DNA of 64,000 nt from Paracoccus hibiscisoli (lineage in GTDB: Bacteria > Pseudomonadota > Alphaproteobacteria > Rhodobacterales > Rhodobacteraceae), in NCBI RefSeq assembly GCF_005048265.1, contig NZ_SUNH01000008.1, forward strand, positions 62,001-126,000. Direction: 5' to 3'. The translations under genes and the position numbers were made by a program. Below the pieces are notes generated by a model. The model searched no databases. It saw only the letters and a program-made list of their open reading frames with translations, and was not told the origin of the DNA. How positions within the stretch are numbered: position 1 is the stretch's first letter; each line of letters starts with the position of its first letter. This document shows, piece by piece, positions 17,685 to 26,490 of this stretch.

Positions 17685-18068
17685 ATGCAGCCCGGCAGCG
17701 ACGAACAGGACTGGCGCGAGGATTGCGCCCCCCGCCGCACGATGGAGATCTTTGCCACCAAATGGACCAGCATGATCCTGCACACGCTGCACGCCCAGCA
17801 CGGGGGTGCGGCTCGCAACGGCATGCTGTTGCGCAGCCTGCCGGGGATCTCCAAGAAGATGCTGGTGCAGACGCTGCGCGAGATGGAGGAGAGCGGCCTG
17901 ATAGACCGCCATGTCGAAAGCACGGTCCCGCCCGCCGTGGAATACAGCCTGACGCCCCTGGGCATCCGGTTCGTTGCCCTGGTCGAGCTGGTCTATGCCT
18001 GGGGGCGGGACAATGCCGATGCCCTGGACCAGCTGCAGGCGCGGGCGACATCGCGGCGCAACGGCTGA
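17685..18068 (+). CDS. HxlR family winged-helix regulator
   Basis: 127-residue HxlR-type DNA-binding protein: the N-terminal motif REDCAPRRTMEIFATKWTSMIL carries the conserved Cys used for thiol sensing in YodB/HypR/QorR-type members, followed by the MR..PGISKKMLVQTLREMEESGLI recognition region. The ATG at 17685 is preceded by AAGAGG. The 100-base divergent gap holds CCAA-A-TTGG (17650-17658), a possible half-operator. It probably represses the adjacent PRISE reductase gene and releases when its Cys is modified by a quinone or enone. Confidence 0.85.
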   Translation: MQPGSDEQDWREDCAPRRTMEIFATKWTSMILHTLHAQHGGAARNGMLLRSLPGISKKMLVQTLREMEESGLIDRHVESTVPPAVEYSLTPLGIRFVALVELVYAWGRDNADALDQLQARATSRRNG

Positions 18069-18086
18069 GATCTGAGCGGCCCGCGC

Positions 18087-18788
18087 CTAGTCCAGCCGGA
18101 CCATATAGCCCATGTCGGCGGTCAGATAGAGGCTGAGACGGCGTTCGATCAGGCGCCCCAGAATATCCTGCGCGCGACGCTCTACCTGCAGGATGGGCGT
18201 GCCCTCGGCGACCCGCAGATCGGCCGCGTCCTGACCCTGGGCGGCGCAGGCGGTGATCGCCTCGTCGGCATGCAGAACGATCAGGCCGTAGGCTTGCTGA
18301 TACAGGACATACAGCGCACTTGGCAGCGGGCTGCGGCGCTCGATCCCGGCGAAAAGATCGGCGGGAAGGACGGCGGTCTCGATCACACGGGGCCGGCCCA
18401 GCAGGCTGCGCAGGCGCCGGATCTCGATCACCGTGGCGGGTGCGCCATGCAGGGTCCGCTGCTCCTCGGGCGTAGCGGGGCGCTGGCGGATACGCTCGTC
18501 CAGCACCTCGGGCTGGACCACGTGGCCATCGGGCGGGCGAAGCCGAAAGAAGTTGAACAGCGAGGATTCCGGCGTCCGGGCCGTCACGAAGGTTCCGCGA
18601 CCCTGCTCACGGCGCACGATGCCGTGCTGTTCCAGCATCATCAGCGCCTTACGCGCGGTGCCCTGCGACACGCCGCTGTCCTGCGCCAGCTGGGTCTCGC
18701 TTGGCAGCATCCCACCGGGCAGCAGATCGCCCGCCGCGATGCGTGCCACGATCGAGTCGATGACGGTCTGATAGAGCGAAGCGGCCAT
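18087..18788 (-). CDS. GntR family regulator, HutC/UTRA type, of the sulfolactate operon
   Basis: 233 residues: a winged HTH (about 5-70, PSETQLAQDSGVSQGTARKALMMLEQHGIVRREQGRGTFV) plus a UTRA ligand-binding domain (about 90-230, with VIEIRRLRSLLGRPRVIETAVLP). The ATG at 18788 was chosen over upstream in-frame starts that would enter the promoter region. It is divergent from suyA and most likely a repressor relieved by sulfolactate, sulfopyruvate or a related acid. Confidence 0.85.
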   Translation of the reverse strand: MAASLYQTVIDSIVARIAAGDLLPGGMLPSETQLAQDSGVSQGTARKALMMLEQHGIVRREQGRGTFVTARTPESSLFNFFRLRPPDGHVVQPEVLDERIRQRPATPEEQRTLHGAPATVIEIRRLRSLLGRPRVIETAVLPADLFAGIERRSPLPSALYVLYQQAYGLIVLHADEAITACAAQGQDAADLRVAEGTPILQVERRAQDILGRLIERRLSLYLTADMGYMVRLD

Positions 18789-18849
18789 GGCACATCCTGA
18801 TTTTCGCCAAGAATAGCACCGCGCCGCGACCGCCCGCAAGTAAGGCATA

Positions 18850-18860
18850 ACAAGTCTTGT
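18850..18860. promoter_or_regulatory. Candidate GntR operator upstream of suyA
   Basis: ACAAG-T-CTTGT palindrome in an AT-rich stretch (ATAACAAGTCTTGTATAAG) in the divergent gap between the GntR gene and suyA. A second, looser AT-rich element with GTGTATATG lies at about 18870-18883. Size and position fit a HutC-type dimer site overlapping promoters. Confidence 0.5.
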
Positions 18861-18928
18861 ATAAGAGTTAGTGTATATGTTATGTCGTGATCCGGAGAGG
18901 TTCATTCATCTGCCAAAGGGAGGGTCAC

Positions 18929-19216
18929 TTGAGTATTCCGCAACTTCTGGTCCATGACCGCGAGGACAATGTCGGTGTCGTCGTCGTCGAGGATCTGACC
19001 GCCGGCACCGAGATGCTGTGCGTGGTCACAGCCGACAATTCCGATTTCCGCCTGACGGCCAAGGCCGACATCCCCATCGGGCACAAGGTCGCGCTGAAGC
19101 CGCTGAAGGCGGGCGACACGGTCATCAAATATGGCGAGGATATCGGCCGCATGATCGGCGACGCCGAAGTCGGCGGCCATGTTCACACGCAAAACTGCAA
19201 GACAAAGAGGTGGTAA
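18929..19216 (+). CDS. suyA: (2R)-sulfolactate sulfo-lyase, small subunit
   Basis: SAF-domain protein of about 95 residues (IPQLLVHDREDNVGVVVVEDLTAGTEML, ending in HVHTQNCKTKRW), the standard small subunit of the UxaA-type sulfo-lyase. With SuyB it splits (R)-3-sulfolactate into pyruvate and sulfite. The TTG at 18929 is preferred because GGGAGGG precedes it at short spacing and homologues start at this point. A GTG at 18887 would add 14 residues unlike the family. SuyB starts 3 bases after the stop. Confidence 0.85.
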   Translation: MSIPQLLVHDREDNVGVVVVEDLTAGTEMLCVVTADNSDFRLTAKADIPIGHKVALKPLKAGDTVIKYGEDIGRMIGDAEVGGHVHTQNCKTKRW

Positions 19217-19219
19217 GCC

Positions 19220-20401
19220 ATGGCGCTTGATTTCAGCACTGCGACCGTCAAGGCCTGGCGCCGCGAGAATGGCCGCGTGGGCGTGCGCAACCACGTCCTG
19301 ATCCTGCCGGTCGACGACATCTCGAACGCGGCCTGCGAGGCGGTGGCCAACAACGTCAAGGGCACGATGGCCCTGCCGCATGCCTATGGCCGCCTGCAGT
19401 TCGGCGAGGATCTGGAGCTGCATTTCCGCACCATCATCGGCACCGGCGCGAACCCCAACGTCGCCGCCGTGGTCGTGATCGGGATCGAGCCGGAATGGAC
19501 CAAGGTCATCGTCGACGGCATCGCCAAGACCGGCAAGCCCGTCACCGGCTTTTCCATCGAGCAGAAGGGCGATTTCGAAACGATCCGCCAGGCCAGCTGG
19601 AAGGCCAAGGAATACGTCCACTGGGCCAGCGAGCTGCAAAAGGAGGATTGCCCGGTCAGCGATCTGTGGATCTCGACCAAATGCGGCGAAAGCGACACGA
19701 CCACGGGGCTGTCATCCTGCCCGACGGTCGGCAACATGTATGACAAGCTGCTGCCGCAGGGCATCTATGGCTGCTTTGGCGAGACCTCCGAGATCACCGG
19801 CGCCGAACATATCTGCGAAACCCGCGCCGCGAACCCGGAAACCGCCGCCAAGTTCAAGGCGATCTGGAAGGCTTATCAGGATGACGTGATCGAGGCGTTC
19901 AAGACCTCGGACCTGTCGGACAGCCAGCCGACCAAGGGCAACATCCTGGGCGGTCTGACGACCATCGAGGAAAAGGCCATGGGCAATCTGGAGAAGATCG
20001 GCCGCACCTCGACCTATATCGACGCGATCGGCCCGGCCGAGACGCCCGAAAAAGGTCCGGGGCTGTATTTCATGGACAGCTCGTCTGCGGCGGCGGAATG
20101 CGTGACGCTGATGGCGGCAGGCGGCTATGTCATCCACACCTTCCCGACCGGGCAGGGCAATGTGGTGGGCAACCCGATCGTGCCGGTCATCAAGATCTCG
20201 GGCAATCCGCGCACGCTGCGTACGATGTCGGAGCATATCGACGTGGACGTCACGGGCGTTCTGACACGCGAGATGACCATCGACCAGGCTGGCGACAGCC
20301 TGATCGAGATGATCATGCGCACCGCCAATGGCCGCCTGACCGCCGCCGAGGCCTTGGGTCACCGGGAATTCTCGATGACCAAACTGTATCGCAGCGCCTG
20401 A
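19220..20401 (+). CDS. suyB: (2R)-sulfolactate sulfo-lyase, large subunit (UxaA family)
   Basis: 393-residue UxaA C-terminal-type lyase. [42 protein letters not shown] and [18 protein letters not shown] contain the conserved Cys and Ser residues of the iron-dependent active site, and [11 protein letters not shown] is a family signature. Separate ~95- and ~390-residue subunits are typical of SuyAB, whereas altronate dehydratase is one ~500-residue chain. The neighbours slcC, comC and a YeiH exporter support sulfolactate as substrate. The enzyme is cytoplasmic and releases sulfite, which must then be oxidised or exported. Confidence 0.85.
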   Translation: MALDFSTATVKAWRRENGRVGVRNHVLILPVDDISNAACEAVANNVKGTMALPHAYGRLQFGEDLELHFRTIIGTGANPNVAAVVVIGIEPEWTKVIVDGIAKTGKPVTGFSIEQKGDFETIRQASWKAKEYVHWASELQKEDCPVSDLWISTKCGESDTTTGLSSCPTVGNMYDKLLPQGIYGCFGETSEITGAEHICETRAANPETAAKFKAIWKAYQDDVIEAFKTSDLSDSQPTKGNILGGLTTIEEKAMGNLEKIGRTSTYIDAIGPAETPEKGPGLYFMDSSSAAAECVTLMAAGGYVIHTFPTGQGNVVGNPIVPVIKISGNPRTLRTMSEHIDVDVTGVLTREMTIDQAGDSLIEMIMRTANGRLTAAEALGHREFSMTKLYRSA

Positions 20402-20488
20402 GTGACGCCCGCCTGCCGCGCCTTTGAGGAGGGGGGCGGCAGGCACCGGGCAGCATCGGGACCATTTTTGAAACGGGAGGAGAGACCC

Positions 20489-21439
20489 ATGATCGGAACG
20501 ACGACACGGCGCCTGATCGGCGCGGCCAGCCTTGCACTGATGGGAACCGCGGGGGCCGCGCTGGCCTATCCGGACGGTCCGGTCACCTACATCATCCCGT
20601 TCAATGCCGGCGGCGAAAGCGACGTGACCGCGCGCTATCAGCAGGCGCGGTTCCGCGAGCTGACCGGCCACGACATGATCGTGCAGTATCTGCCGGGCGC
20701 GGGCGGGGCGCAGGCCTGGGCCGGGTTGAACGGAATCAGCGGCGACGGCCAGACGATCATGGGCACCAACCTGCCGCATATCGTGCTGCAGCCGATGCTG
20801 CAGGACCCCGGCTATACGACCGAGGACATCACCAACGTCTATATGTTCCACTTTACCCCCGACGCGCTGATGGTCGCCAATGACAGCCCGTTCCAGACCG
20901 TTCAGGACGTGATCGACGCGGCCAATGCGATGCCCGGCGGCGTCACGGCGGGCGGATCGGCCACCAATTCGGCCAATCACATCGCCAATCAGGTGTTCAT
21001 GAACGAGACCGGGGTCGAGACGACCTATATCCCCTATACCGGCACCGGCGCGACCGAGACGGCGCTGGTCGGCGGAGAGGTCGACATGCTGTGGGGCTAT
21101 ACCACCGTGGCCGTGCGTCAGGGCGACGCCACCCGCGTCCTGGCCGTCGCGACCGAGGAACGCCACCCGCTGTTCCCCGACAGCCCCACCTTCCGCGAGC
21201 TGGGGATCGAGATGGTCGGCGGCGCCTATCGCGGCATCGGGGTGCCGCAATCCACCCCCGAGGAGGTCCGCACCCAGCTGTCCGACATCATCGGCCAGAT
21301 CAACCAGGACCCCTCCTTCCGCGAGCAGATGGAGAATGACGGCTATGCCCTGATCGACGTCCCCTATGCCGAGATGGACGCCTTTATGGCCGAGCGGATC
21401 GAGGCCTATACCGCCATCGCCCAGCAATTGCAGCAATAG
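20489..21439 (+). CDS. Tripartite tricarboxylate transporter substrate-binding protein (TctC type)
   Basis: 316-residue periplasmic binding protein of the Bug/TctC family. Signal peptide residues 1-26 (RRLIGAASLALMGTAGAALA). Family motifs are YPDGPVTYIIPFNAGGESDV near the mature N-terminus and LPGAGGAQAWAGL; a Bug-type carboxylate-binding loop follows at GGSATNSANHIAN. The ATG at 20489 has GGAGGAG upstream. It is assigned to sulfolactate, or possibly tartrate, uptake by its place between suyB and the membrane subunit. Confidence 0.88.
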   Translation: MIGTTTRRLIGAASLALMGTAGAALAYPDGPVTYIIPFNAGGESDVTARYQQARFRELTGHDMIVQYLPGAGGAQAWAGLNGISGDGQTIMGTNLPHIVLQPMLQDPGYTTEDITNVYMFHFTPDALMVANDSPFQTVQDVIDAANAMPGGVTAGGSATNSANHIANQVFMNETGVETTYIPYTGTGATETALVGGEVDMLWGYTTVAVRQGDATRVLAVATEERHPLFPDSPTFRELGIEMVGGAYRGIGVPQSTPEEVRTQLSDIIGQINQDPSFREQMENDGYALIDVPYAEMDAFMAERIEAYTAIAQQLQQ

Positions 21440-21451
21440 GCCGCATCACGA

Positions 21452-21488
21452 CCGCCGCCGGACCGCCCGCGCGGCGGCCCGGCGGTGG
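21452..21488 (+). other. Long GC-rich hairpin between binding-protein and permease genes
   Basis: Inner stem CCGCC-CGCGC-GGCGG (21463-21477) extends past one A/C mismatch into about ten more pairs including one G-U, reaching 21452-21488. It starts 13 bases after the tctC stop and ends 29 bases before the permease start. No U-tract follows, so it is more likely an mRNA 3'-end stabiliser or partial attenuator than a full terminator. Confidence 0.65.
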
Positions 21489-21516
21489 ACCTGTGCCACG
21501 TCCAAGGGGGTGAACC

Positions 21517-23499
21517 ATGGCCAATGCAGCAACCATTCTGTTCGAAGCGCTCAGCCCGATGAACCTGCTTCTGGCGCTGCTGGGGGTGCTGGGCGGCACG
21601 GTCATCGGCGCCTTGCCGGGACTGTCGGCCACCATGGCCATCGCCGTGCTGGTGCCCTTCACCTTCGTCATGGACCCGGCATCGGGGCTGATCATGCTGG
21701 GGGCGATCTATACCGGCGCGATCTATGGCGGGGCCTTTGCGGCGATCCTGGTGAACACGCCGGGCACGCCCAGTGCCATCGCCACCACCTTTGACGGCTA
21801 TCCCATGGCCCGGCGCGGTGACGGCGATCTGGCCGTGACGCTGGCCACCATCGCCAGCGTGTTCGGCGGTCTGTTGGGGGCGATCCTGCTGATCACGCTG
21901 GCCCCGCGTCTGGCCACGCTGGCGCTGGCCTTTCAATCGACCGAGTATTTCTGGCTGGCCATCCTGGGCCTGACCCTGATCGCGACCCTGTCGCAGGGCA
22001 ATCTGGTCAAGGGCCTGATGGGCGGCATGTTCGGGCTGTTCCTGTCGATGATCGGCGTGGCCGTCATCGGCGGCGACATGCGGTTCACCGGCGGCATGCC
22101 CTCGATGCTGGGCGGTATCGACATCATCGCGGCGCTGATCGGGCTTTACTGCATCCCGGTGCTGATCGGCATGGTCGCCACCCCGGACCAGCACCTGGAC
22201 CCCGGCGAGGCGCGCGGTTTCCGCCTGTTCGAGGCCATCGGGATCTCTGTCAGGAACTGGTTCAACCTTATCCGGTCGTCGCTGATCGGCACGCTGGTGG
22301 GCATCCTGCCGGGGGCGGGCGGCTCGATCGCCTCGCTGATCGCCTATTCCGAGGCGCGCCGCGCCTCCAAGAACACCGCCAATTTCGGCAAGGGCGAACC
22401 GGGCGGCCTGCTGGCCACCGAAAGCGCCAACAACGCCACCGTCGGCGGCGGCTTCATCCCCACGCTGGTGCTGGGCATTCCGGGCACGCCGCCGGATGCG
22501 GTCATCATGGGCGCGCTGATGGTGCAGGGCATCCGGGTGGGGCCGTCGCTGTTCCAGTCGGGCGACGGCACGGTTTATGTCTTCATGACCGGGCTGGTCA
22601 TCGCCACGCTGCTGATGCTGCCGGTGGGATTGATCATCGGGCGCTATGCCTTCCGCTTCATCACCAATGTCCCCAAGGCGATGCTGGTGCCGCTGATCGC
22701 CTTCATGACCGTCATCGGCAGCTTTGCCATCCATGCCAACCCGCATGACGTGCTGGTCATGGTGGTGCTGGGGCTGGTCGGATGGGCCGCGGGGCTGGCG
22801 GGGTTCGGCGCATCGCCCATCGTGCTGGGGCTGGTCCTGGGCCAGATCGCGGAACAGGGCTTCATGCGCGCCTGGATGATCGGCGGCGCGCGCGGCGACT
22901 TCATGGGCCAGCTGCTGCTGAACCGGCCGATCAGCTGGGCCATCGTCGCGCTGATCGTGCTGACGATGATGCTGCCGCTGCTGCGCGGCCGTACGGCGCG
23001 CCGGCTGGTGGCCCAGGACCTGGCCCGCGACAGGGTCGCCGCGACGACACGGGTGGACCGGGCGGGCCTAGCGGGGTCGGTCGTGTTCCTGGGGCTGGCG
23101 GTCGTGATGCTGATGCAGGCGCGGGGCCTGTCGCCCATGGCCGCGGCCTTTCCCTATGCCATCGGCGGCACGCTGGCGGGGCTGTCGGTCCTGCAGATCC
23201 TGCGCAGCCTGCGCGGTCAGGGCGGCATCAATGCCGAAGGCGCGGGTGCGGACGGCACGGTGCGCGGGCTGGTGCTGGCCGCGACCATGCTGGGCTGGGC
23301 GCTGGTCTTTCCGCATCTGGGGCTGTTCGTCACTTCGCTTGCGGCCTGCATCATCCTGATGCTGACGGGCCAGTTCGGGCGCCTGACCGCGCGCCGTCTG
23401 GCGGTCTATCTGGCCTGCCTGCTGGCGATGGTGGTGGGCTTTTATCTGACGCTGGACAGGGTGCTGAACGTCCCCCTGCCCCAGGCACTGCTGTTCTAG
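21517..23499 (+). CDS. Fused TctA-TctB membrane protein of a tripartite tricarboxylate transporter
   Basis: 660 residues. The first ~500 are the large TctA permease (GGTVIGALPGLSATMAIAVLVPF start, YTGAIYGGAFAAILVNTPGTP and LGIPGTPPDAVIMGALMVQGI repeat motifs, about eleven or twelve helices). The last ~140 form the small four-helix TctB domain (RAGLAGSVVFLGLAVVMLMQ to DRVLNVPLPQALLF). Classical systems encode the two subunits separately. With the upstream binding protein it forms a secondary, ion-coupled importer. Confidence 0.9.
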   Translation: MANAATILFEALSPMNLLLALLGVLGGTVIGALPGLSATMAIAVLVPFTFVMDPASGLIMLGAIYTGAIYGGAFAAILVNTPGTPSAIATTFDGYPMARRGDGDLAVTLATIASVFGGLLGAILLITLAPRLATLALAFQSTEYFWLAILGLTLIATLSQGNLVKGLMGGMFGLFLSMIGVAVIGGDMRFTGGMPSMLGGIDIIAALIGLYCIPVLIGMVATPDQHLDPGEARGFRLFEAIGISVRNWFNLIRSSLIGTLVGILPGAGGSIASLIAYSEARRASKNTANFGKGEPGGLLATESANNATVGGGFIPTLVLGIPGTPPDAVIMGALMVQGIRVGPSLFQSGDGTVYVFMTGLVIATLLMLPVGLIIGRYAFRFITNVPKAMLVPLIAFMTVIGSFAIHANPHDVLVMVVLGLVGWAAGLAGFGASPIVLGLVLGQIAEQGFMRAWMIGGARGDFMGQLLLNRPISWAIVALIVLTMMLPLLRGRTARRLVAQDLARDRVAATTRVDRAGLAGSVVFLGLAVVMLMQARGLSPMAAAFPYAIGGTLAGLSVLQILRSLRGQGGINAEGAGADGTVRGLVLAATMLGWALVFPHLGLFVTSLAACIILMLTGQFGRLTARRLAVYLACLLAMVVGFYLTLDRVLNVPLPQALLF

Positions 23500-23512
23500 G
23501 AAAGGAAACGCC

Positions 23513-24445
23513 ATGTCGCGTATCGTCATCACCGAATTCATGGACGAGGCTGCGGTGCAGCGGATCGCGGCGTCCCATGACACGCTTTATGCGCCCGATC
23601 TGGTCGACCGCCGGGCCGATCTGCTGGCCCAGGTCGCCACGACCGACGTGCTGATCGTGCGCAACCGCACCCGCGTCGATGCCGACCTGCTGGCGGCGGC
23701 GCCCCGGCTGCAGGCCGTCGGGCGGCTTGGCGTGGGGTTGGACAATATCGACATGGAGGGCTGTCAGGCGCGCGGCATCACGGTCTGGCCCGCGACCGGG
23801 GCCAATGATCTGGCGGTGGCGGAATATGTCATCACCACCGCGATGATGCTGCTGCGCGGAGCCTATACCGCGACTGACCGGGTCATCGCGGGCGACTGGC
23901 CCCGCCAGGACCTGATCGGGACCGAAGCCTCCGCCCTGACCCTGGGCTTGATGGGCTATGGCGCCATCGCACGGCAGGTCGCGCGGCGCGCGCAGGCGAT
24001 GGGCATGACGGTGATCGCCCATGATCCGCATCGGCCTGCCGATGATCCGGCATGGGGCGATGTCACCTCGGTGTCGCGCGCGGACCTGCTGGCCGGGTCG
24101 GATGTCATCAGCCTGCACGTGCCGCTGACCCCGCAGACGCGCCACATGATCGACGCCGCTGCGTTGCGCGCCATGCGCCCCGGCGCGGTGCTGATCAACG
24201 CGGCCCGCGGCGGTGTCGTTGACGAGGATGCCTTGGCGGACGCTCTGCGGCGGGGCCATCTGGCCGGTGCCGCGCTGGACGTGTTCGAGGTCGAGCCCCT
24301 GACGGCCGAGGCCGGTCAGCGCTTCGCGGGCCTGTCAAACCTGATCCTGACGCCGCATATCGCCGGCGTCACCACCCAGGCCAACGTCCGGGTCAGCAGC
24401 CTGATCGCCGACCGGGTTCTGGACCACCTTGCGGAGAGGGTCTGA
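23513..24445 (+). CDS. slcC: (S)-sulfolactate dehydrogenase-like D-2-hydroxyacid dehydrogenase
   Basis: 310-residue NAD-dependent 2-hydroxyacid dehydrogenase. The nucleotide-binding segment is LGLMGYGAIARQVARRA (Gly-rich, about residue 145), with catalytic residues in NAARGGVVDE (Arg), FEVEPL (Glu) and TPHIAG (His). In Chromohalobacter-type pathways SlcC oxidises (S)-sulfolactate to sulfopyruvate, and ComC reduces that to (R)-sulfolactate for SuyAB. The tight slcC-comC pair (3 bases apart) makes this the best reading. Sequence alone would only say 2-hydroxyacid dehydrogenase. Confidence 0.8.
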   Translation: MSRIVITEFMDEAAVQRIAASHDTLYAPDLVDRRADLLAQVATTDVLIVRNRTRVDADLLAAAPRLQAVGRLGVGLDNIDMEGCQARGITVWPATGANDLAVAEYVITTAMMLLRGAYTATDRVIAGDWPRQDLIGTEASALTLGLMGYGAIARQVARRAQAMGMTVIAHDPHRPADDPAWGDVTSVSRADLLAGSDVISLHVPLTPQTRHMIDAAALRAMRPGAVLINAARGGVVDEDALADALRRGHLAGAALDVFEVEPLTAEAGQRFAGLSNLILTPHIAGVTTQANVRVSSLIADRVLDHLAERV

Positions 24446-24448
24446 GCC

Positions 24449-25444
24449 ATGGTCACGATGACGCCCGATCAGGTCCATGACCTGATCCTTCGCACCCTCA
24501 TGCGCTGCCGGACCGCAGAGGCGAATGCCCGCTCCGTCGCCCAAGCGCTGGTCGCGTCCGAGCTGGTGGGCCAGTCGGGCCACGGGCTGCGGCGCGTGCC
24601 GTCCTACGGCGCGCAGGCGCTGTCGGGCAAGGTGGACGGCTTTGCCACGCCCACCGCCACTCATCCGCGGCCCGGCGTCATGGCCGTGGATGCCGCGATG
24701 GGCTTTGCCTATCCGGCGCTGGATCTGGCCGTGGATTGGCTGACCCAGGCCGCGCCGCGCCAGGGCATCGCGGCCGCCGGCATCGCCCGGTCGCATCATT
24801 GCGGCGTCGCCGGCGTCACGGTCGAGCGTCTGGCCCGGTCCGGTCTGGTCGCGCTGCTGTTTGCGAACACGCCCGCCGCGATGGCGCCCTGGGGTGGGCG
24901 CAAGGCGCTGTTCGGAACGAACCCCATCGCCTTTGCCGCGCCCCGGTCCGGCGGGCGCAGCCCCATCGTCGTGGATGTGTCCCTGTCCAAGGTGGCGCGC
25001 GGCAAGATCATGGCCGCCGAGCAGAAAGGCACCGCCATCCCCGAGGGCTGGGCGCTGGACGCCGACGGACAGCCCACCACCGATCCCGCCGCCGCGCTGT
25101 CCGGCACAATGATCCCCATGGGCGACGCCAAGGGCACCGCGCTGGCGCTGATGGTCGAGCTGTTGGCGGCGGGCCTGATGGGCGCCAATTTCGCGCATGA
25201 AGCGTCGTCGTTCTTTGACGCCGATGGCCCGCCGCCGGGCGTCGGTCAGCTGATCCTGGCGCTGGACCCGGACGCGTTTTCCGACATGGCGCGGGCGCGG
25301 ATCGACGATCTGGCCGATGCGATGGCCCAGCAGCCCGGAGCCCGCCTGCCCGGTGCGCGCCGCGACGATCTGCGGAAAGCGGCGGCGGACGGCCTGCAGG
25401 TCGATGATGCGCTGCTGGCGCAGATCGACGCGCTTGGGGTCTGA
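24449..25444 (+). CDS. comC: (R)-sulfolactate dehydrogenase-like Ldh2/MDH family oxidoreductase
   Basis: 331-residue member of the malate/L-lactate dehydrogenase (Ldh2, type 2 MDH) family: SGHGLRRVPSY near the start, the catalytic His region ARSHHCGVAG, then PWGGRKALFGTNPIAFAAP and VVDVSLSKVARGKI. Family members include ComC sulfopyruvate reductases. Paired with slcC it would complete the stereo-inversion of (S)- to (R)-sulfolactate through sulfopyruvate. Its stop lies 4 bases before the exporter gene. Confidence 0.82.
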   Translation: MVTMTPDQVHDLILRTLMRCRTAEANARSVAQALVASELVGQSGHGLRRVPSYGAQALSGKVDGFATPTATHPRPGVMAVDAAMGFAYPALDLAVDWLTQAAPRQGIAAAGIARSHHCGVAGVTVERLARSGLVALLFANTPAAMAPWGGRKALFGTNPIAFAAPRSGGRSPIVVDVSLSKVARGKIMAAEQKGTAIPEGWALDADGQPTTDPAAALSGTMIPMGDAKGTALALMVELLAAGLMGANFAHEASSFFDADGPPPGVGQLILALDPDAFSDMARARIDDLADAMAQQPGARLPGARRDDLRKAAADGLQVDDALLAQIDALGV

Positions 25445-25448
25445 GGGG

Positions 25449-26462
25449 ATGATCGCGGGCCTCGACCAGTCGCGGATCAGGGCGCTGTTTCCCGGCATCG
25501 CGGTGTCCATCCTCGTGGCCGTGACCGCGCAGTTTCTGGCCGAACATTACGGCGCGCCCGCGATGCTGATGGCGCTGCTGCTGGGCCTGACGCTGAATTT
25601 CCTGGCCGAACCCGGCACCCGCACCGCCACCGGGGTCGCGTTTTCGGCCAAAACGGTGCTGCGCCTTGGGGTCGCGCTGCTGGGGGCGCGGATCTCGGTG
25701 CAGATGCTGGCCGAACTGGGCGGCCCCATGATCGCGCTGGTGATCGCGGGTGTGATCGTGACGATCCTGTTCGCGCTGCTGGCGGCGCGGCTGTTCGGGC
25801 GGGGCTGGCGGCTGGCGCTGCTGACGGGGGGATCGGTCGCGATCTGCGGCGCCTCGGCCGCGATGGCGATTGCCGCCGTGCTGCCGCGGACCGACAAATC
25901 GGACCGCAACCTGGCCTTCACCGTCCTGTCGGTGACGATCCTGTCCACCGTTGCCATGGTGATCTATCCGCCGCTGTCCACCGCCCTGGGGTTCAACCCG
26001 CTGGAATCGGCGGTGTTTCTGGGCGGGACCATCCATGATGTGGCGCAGGTGGTCGGCGCGGGCTTTTCGATCAGCCCCGAGGTCGGCGAGACCGCGACGC
26101 TGGTCAAGCTGATCCGCGTGTCCATGCTGGCCCCGGTCGTCCTGATCTTTTCGCTGGCGATCCGGGCCGGGGGGCTGGGCGATCTGGAGCCGGGGGCCAA
26201 GCGTCCGCCGCTGTTGCCGTCATTCGTGGTGGGTTTTCTGGCGCTGGCCACGCTGAACTCCCTGGGGGTGATCCCCCCTGCCCTGTCGTCCCTGGCCGAG
26301 GGTGCCAGCCGGTGGGCCCTGCTGATCGCCATCGCGGCGGTGGGCATCAACACCTCGCTGGTCCGCATGCTGGATGTGGGCGGCACCGCCATCGCCCTGA
26401 TCGTCGCCGAGACGGTCCTGTTGGGCACGTTCATCGTCGCGGGCGTTCACCTGCTGGGGTGA
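25449..26462 (+). CDS. YeiH family putative sulfate/sulfite exporter (SuyZ-like)
   Basis: 337-residue integral membrane protein of the YeiH (PF03601) family, about ten hydrophobic helices. Conserved motifs include the LRLGVALLGARIS segment, GGSVAICGASAAMAIAAV and GGTIHDVAQVVGAGF. Proteins of this family accompany sulfonate desulfonation genes (for example SuyZ in Paracoccus pantotrophus) and are proposed to export the released sulfur oxyanion. ATG at 25449 follows GAGGGG directly after the comC stop, implying translational coupling. Confidence 0.85.
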   Translation: MIAGLDQSRIRALFPGIAVSILVAVTAQFLAEHYGAPAMLMALLLGLTLNFLAEPGTRTATGVAFSAKTVLRLGVALLGARISVQMLAELGGPMIALVIAGVIVTILFALLAARLFGRGWRLALLTGGSVAICGASAAMAIAAVLPRTDKSDRNLAFTVLSVTILSTVAMVIYPPLSTALGFNPLESAVFLGGTIHDVAQVVGAGFSISPEVGETATLVKLIRVSMLAPVVLIFSLAIRAGGLGDLEPGAKRPPLLPSFVVGFLALATLNSLGVIPPALSSLAEGASRWALLIAIAAVGINTSLVRMLDVGGTAIALIVAETVLLGTFIVAGVHLLG

Positions 26463-26490
26463 CGCGCCCCCCGAAAAAAGGAGCCACACC

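Noticed and set aside
18887..18928. GTG start giving suyA an extra 14 residues
   Set aside because: The extension is unlike SuyA N-termini, and a GGGAGGG ribosome site points to the TTG at 18929.
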